Assembly (NCBI GenBank): GCA_038496445.1 | Contig: JALMLS010000032.1 | Location: 1-34,811 of the forward strand | DNA length: 34,811 bases | Direction of reading: 5' to 3' | Source of the DNA: Trichosphaerium sp. ATCC 40318 | Taxonomy: Eukaryota > Discosea > Flabellinia > Trichosidae | Shown: positions 31,444 to 34,811 of the stretch, piece by piece | Numbering within the stretch: the stretch's first letter is position 1 | Layout of the letters: each line of letters opens with the position of its first letter | Translations under genes and position numbers: made by a program | The notes under the pieces: model-generated | Database searches by the model: none | What the model was told of the DNA's origin: nothing | Seen by the model: the letters and a program-made list of their open reading frames with translations, nothing else

Positions 31444-31849
31444 TGGTTAGGGATGGGTATACCGTCAACGTTGAGTCTTGGGAACGCTAAGTAGTACACG
31501 CGACTCCGTTTTTCCGTTTTAGTATCCTTAAGTGACTATAAACAACTCCGAGATTGTTGATGTGTCACTAGAACTCGAGGGATCAACTTCTGTTCGTGTG
31601 ACAGCGAATTCTAGCAAAATTTTTTGCTTTGGAAACAAGTGTCAACAAACTTCTCCTCACTACACGGCTCGCAATGTTTTTTGTCAGCAAACACGTGATT
31701 GTGCAATTATGATGTGTTTTCCCGAAGTTCATAACAAAGCTATCTGTGGTTATTGTGTGGAGCTCTGGGAGGCAGCAATTTACCTTCGGCACAGTGAAGA
31801 AAAAACGAGACCAAAGGCTTTCTGCTCTTCGCCTCAAAGTTCGACTTAG
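31444..31849 (+). CDS. Unrecognised Cys-rich small protein (tentative two-exon model)
   Basis: An open frame from 31533 to 31849 encodes DVSLELEGSTSVRVTANSSK, then IFCFGNKCQQTSPHYTARN and further cysteines (VFCQQ, RDCAIMMCF, ICGYC). It has no ATG near its start. An upstream ATG at 31444 (MVRDGYTVNVESWE) joins it in phase if a GC donor (C|GCTAAG) and the acceptor CTTAAG at 31527-31532 are used. The stop lies 15 bp before the kinase ATG and the two frames do not join by any intron I can find. The Cys spacing suggests metal binding, but I recognise no family. It could also be chance. Confidence 0.3.
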
Positions 31850-31863
31850 CAGCAGTCTTCATC

Positions 31864-34286
31864 ATGGACAGACCACCTATGCTCGCGTCATTAAAGCTAG
31901 GACCCTCTGGCATGATATACCCCAGGCAAAACTTCACAAAACGCGTTACAGATGTATACGAGTTAGGAGACGTTGTTGGAGAAGGCACATTTGCTGAAGT
32001 GCGGTAAGCATTCCCCTTTCAGATTGAATAAAATCATACAATTCCAAAATACGCACAAAACCGCTTCCTTCGCGTCCGGAGACATAGTAGTACCTGTCCG
32101 TTTAATACAAATGGCATTTGGTTCCCTAAAAATTATATGTTTATTTAATCATATTCTCTTCGATGTTGGTGCCTCGGAAACGTGTTTTTAACGCTTATTT
32201 TTAGGCTTGCTAAGGAAAAAAAGACTGGTGAACAATATGCTGTTAAAGTAATTGATAAAGATTATACTGGATCTCTTGATATGCTTGAAGAGACGCGGAT
32301 TTTAGTACGTTTTAACAGAAAAAGATCTTTTTTGCACACAAAATCACGTGATAAACACGGGGTTGTTGTATAAGGTTCTACAAGCTCGCAAGAGCGATAA
32401 CCTTGACTTGATGACATTTTTTTATGGGTTTCTCGTTGACACGTTAAAACTAACACGTGATTATACTTACTATGTTTTAAGGCTAAACTAAACCATAAAA
32501 ATATTGTTGCATACAAAGAGATGTTTAGTTCTGATGACAAGTACTTTGTAATATTGGAGGTGCATAAGAAATTAAATGAATTATTTATTTTGCGATCTAC
32601 TATCGTGTCACGTGGTAGTGATACGTGCCTGTAGGCGTGGAGCGAGTAGAATATTTAGCGATTTCGCTTTTTTTTTTGTTTGTTTTTTTTGTTAATCACG
32701 TGTTAGTATGTCTGTGGTGGAGAGCTGTTAGATAGAATTATAAAATTGAATAGATACACAGAAAAGCATGCTGCAGATGTAATAAAACAAGCGTTACTAG
32801 GTATAAGACATATGCATGATAAACACTATACGCATAATGATTTAAAGTATCCAATACTTTTTGTTTCTTTTTTCTTTTTTTTTGAAAATCTTTTCTTTGC
32901 GCCTTAACTCCTCTATACCTGAAAATCTTCTATTGGGTTCTAAAGAATGGGATGCGGAATTAAAAATAGCAGATTTTGGGTATGCAAGACATCACACTGA
33001 TGATATCAAGGTAACGCTTCAACAAAAACAGAAAAGAGTTTAATAGTCAATTTCTTAATGAACTTTTAGGAAGTTATTGGAACGTAAGTGTTGGTGTTTT
33101 TGTGATCGTGTTGTCAATGATTTAATTGTTTTACAGACTTCCGTATATGGCACCGGAAACAGTCATGGAGTTACCTCATGGCAAGGAGGTAGACATATGG
33201 TATTAAAAGTTTTTAAAATGTAAAATCTCATTCTGATGACTTTTTTTTAAGGTCGCTTGGAGTAGTCATGTATGTACTTCTGAGTGGATTTCATCCTTTT
33301 CAAAGCGATGATGATCATTCGGTTGTAGCATCAATAATAGCGTGGGGGAAAGAAATAACGTGGTAGGCACCTTACATCTAAAACAAACAAACAAAAAAAA
33401 GTGAATGCATCCAACTGTTTATGATTTTGACCCTAGGTATGGCAAGGTATGGCATAAAATCAGCGATAATGCAAAGATCTACTACGTAAGATGTTGGTAC
33501 GGCTACTAATACATCCACAAGTCACTATCTTTTTAGTCGGTTGCAAAGCATTTTTTTTTTTGGAATTTAGAAAAAATCTAAGTTAAAATCGTTTGTTACA
33601 TCGCATGTCTCACGTGACTTTAGTGTTTTGATAGAACAAAAAGAATCTCAGCAAAAGATGCTCTTAAGCATCCATGGATATTAGATCTATGTAGTGATAC
33701 ATCTGACGTTGCAGGTACTTCTTCTATTACTTTTTGGAAAAACCACTAACAATGCATTAGAGTGTCCAGAGTTACCTGAAGAAGTTGCTCAAGGCATACG
33801 CAAATTACAGGTAGGTTACCACTGCATTATTAATGTTTTATGTTCATTGTTGTCACGTGATTTTTAAAAGCACGTGCTGCGTGTACAGCTGTATAAACAA
33901 TCGTCTTTTTCTACAACTTTTTTTTAAATGTTTGTATTGAACAGGCAAGGCGAAGACTTAAAGCTGCAATGTTTGCTGTAAGGGCTACAAAGAGATTAGA
34001 AATTCTTAATAGAACAAGAAAGAGAAAGCTAGCGACAAGCAGATATATGGACTACTTAACGCTAACAACACTACCTCTACCAAAAGGTCAGTAAACAAAG
34101 TTCACTTAATGAAAATCATTGTTAAATTCTTTTTAATGTTTTAGGTTTAGGTATTAATATAAAGAAGAGGGAGTCTTATCTTTCACCTGAAGACTTTAAA
34201 GTAGTTCTAGGATGTGAGAGAGAAAAGTTTTATAGTTACCTTTATGGAAACAAGACTCATTAAAAAGATCTGTTGGTTTGTTTTAA
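31864..34286 (+). CDS. CaMK-like Ser/Thr protein kinase with C-terminal villin headpiece
   Basis: Exon 1 starts MDRPPMLASLKLGPS and carries the glycine loop LGDVVGEGTFAEVR. The ATP lysine is in EQYAVKVIDKD and the helix-C Glu in MLEETRIL. The catalytic loop reads YTHNDLKPENLL, the metal site ADFGYARHH, the activation end GTLPYMAPETVME, then WSLGVVMYVLLSGFHPFQS and RISAKDALKHPWIL. The loop has HND where most kinases have HRD, making it a non-RD kinase. After a basic linker (RTKRLEILNRTRKRKLATSR type, near 33960-34080) the last exon begins a villin headpiece, an F-actin-binding fold (KKRESYLSPEDFKVVLG). The assembled frame stops at 34261-34263. One base earlier in phase, 34236-34286 reads LPLWKQDSLKRSVGLF, the rest of a headpiece, so one T seems missing near 34235. 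About 13 exons. One intron (32847-32916) is non-standard. Confidence 0.83.
32847..32916 (+). other. Kinase intron with U12-like signals and a non-AG 3' end
   Basis: The catalytic-loop codons fix the join: ...CAT AAT GAT TTA AA | A CCT GAA AAT.... The removed 70 nt begins GTATCC (U12-type donor consensus RTATCCTT) and ends TAT. It has CCTTAAC at 32902-32908, nine bases before the end, where a U12 branch site is expected. No AG at the 3' end restores this reading. Confidence 0.6.
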
Positions 34287-34570
34287 AAAAAATTCAAACA
34301 AAAAATGAAACGTTGAGTACGAGTTGGTGGAAGTGCAAGAGTAAACACTCTGTGCTATGCAATTCTTTCTTTCATTGCAAACGGTTGATCATTGCAGTTT
34401 CTTCAAATAGTGCAGCAAGGAAACCTGCTATGATCGCTTCCTGAAAAAAAGAAAAAAAACTGTTTCGTTTATCAACAAAAAGAAAAAATAAAATGTTTAG
34501 ATATCACTTCATGCATGTCACCATTCTATACTCAATGTACGCAATCTTTAGGCATTGATATCATCACATA
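34287..34570. other. Spacer between the kinase and the partial gene
   Basis: I see no coding frame here beyond shadows of the headpiece exon. It should contain the kinase 3' end and the next promoter. Confidence 0.35.
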
Positions 34571-34811
34571 ATGTTACATAAAGAGGGTGCCTTTTTTTTA
34601 CTTTTTTCATCGTTGCAACTCCTCTTCCAGGCTTGAAGTCGTTTGTAAACCGGCACTGTGTACCTCAGGCAGCCAAAATATTAAACATGAGGGAGTGTGA
34701 ACTGCTGTGGTGTTCCCTGGATTTATCCACAGAAACCATCAATGAATTTGGTGGCATCTGTTACTTCACCTTTCGTGGAATGAGCGGTATGATAATGGAC
34801 ACTTATGGTAC
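34571..34811 (+). CDS. 5' part of an unrecognised gene, cut by the window end
   Basis: A short exon from ATG 34571 (MLHKE, to 34586) joins in phase over a 44-nt GT-AG intron (34587-34630) to an open exon running to the window end. That exon encodes GLKSFVNRHCVPQAAKILNM, then RECELLWCSLDLSTETINEF and YFTFRGMSGMIMDTYG. The exon is richer in G and C than the spacer and open over 180 bp, as expected for coding sequence. I recognise no domain from this fragment; the start is inferred from phase only. Confidence 0.5.

Noticed and set aside
31533-31849. Resemblance of the Cys-rich frame to the start of a GatB-type amidotransferase
   Set aside because: Only a loose SK-x-F-C similarity; the conserved glycine and histidine context of that family is missing.
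1-34811. tRNA, rRNA or other structured RNA genes
   Set aside because: I saw no cloverleaf with B-box sequence or recognisable rRNA core; reading by eye cannot exclude small ncRNAs.

Overview
The window is nuclear DNA of an AT-rich, intron-dense unicellular eukaryote. Most genes are broken into short exons by introns of about 30-150 nt. The usual donor is GTACGT-like or GTAAG-like, and the acceptor is a pyrimidine tract ending in TAG or AG. The gene content fits a free-living protist: class C GPCRs with a Venus-flytrap domain, a SAM-domain protein, an F-box/LRR protein, a PI3K-like lipid kinase and a villin-headpiece kinase. An amoebozoan is possible, but I cannot fix the lineage from sequence alone.

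Layout. 1-1171: an array of GGTATATACC palindromes in front of an intronless MORN-variant repeat gene. 1742-9691: two tandem class C (GABA-B-like) receptor genes, with a degraded inverted receptor fragment, a small ORF and an intronless bacterial-looking HEAT-like gene between them. 10030-12929: a small gene whose intron carries a complete integrase-type DNA transposon (10297-12791) with terminal inverted repeats and a TCACA target duplication. 13089-14405: an intronless F-box/leucine-rich-repeat gene. 14776-17995 (minus): a third class C-like 7TM receptor without a Venus-flytrap domain. 18171-19145 (minus): a small membrane protein. 19742-20903 (plus): a SAM-domain protein. 21010-about 24640 (minus): a multi-repeat protein ending in a PD-(D/E)XK-like nuclease domain. 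24953-26445 (plus): a lysophospholipid acyltransferase. 26719-29449 (minus): a PI3K/PI4K-like kinase. 29858-31384 (minus): a homocysteine S-methyltransferase. 31864-34286 (plus): a CaMK-like kinase with a C-terminal villin headpiece. 34571-end (plus): the start of another gene.

The window mixes ordinary housekeeping and signalling genes with an accessory layer. The accessory layer comprises the two intronless repeat genes of a type common in giant DNA viruses of protists, the bacterial-like gene, the transposon and the repeat-nuclease gene. Three genome-wide signals also stand out: about 40 copies of CACGTG, mostly in introns and spacers; several GC-AG introns, two of them shared by the receptor paralogues; and one intron with U12-like features and a non-AG 3' end. 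I recognised no tRNA, rRNA or CRISPR. All exon joins were made by eye from reading frame, phase and splice signals and have no transcript support.
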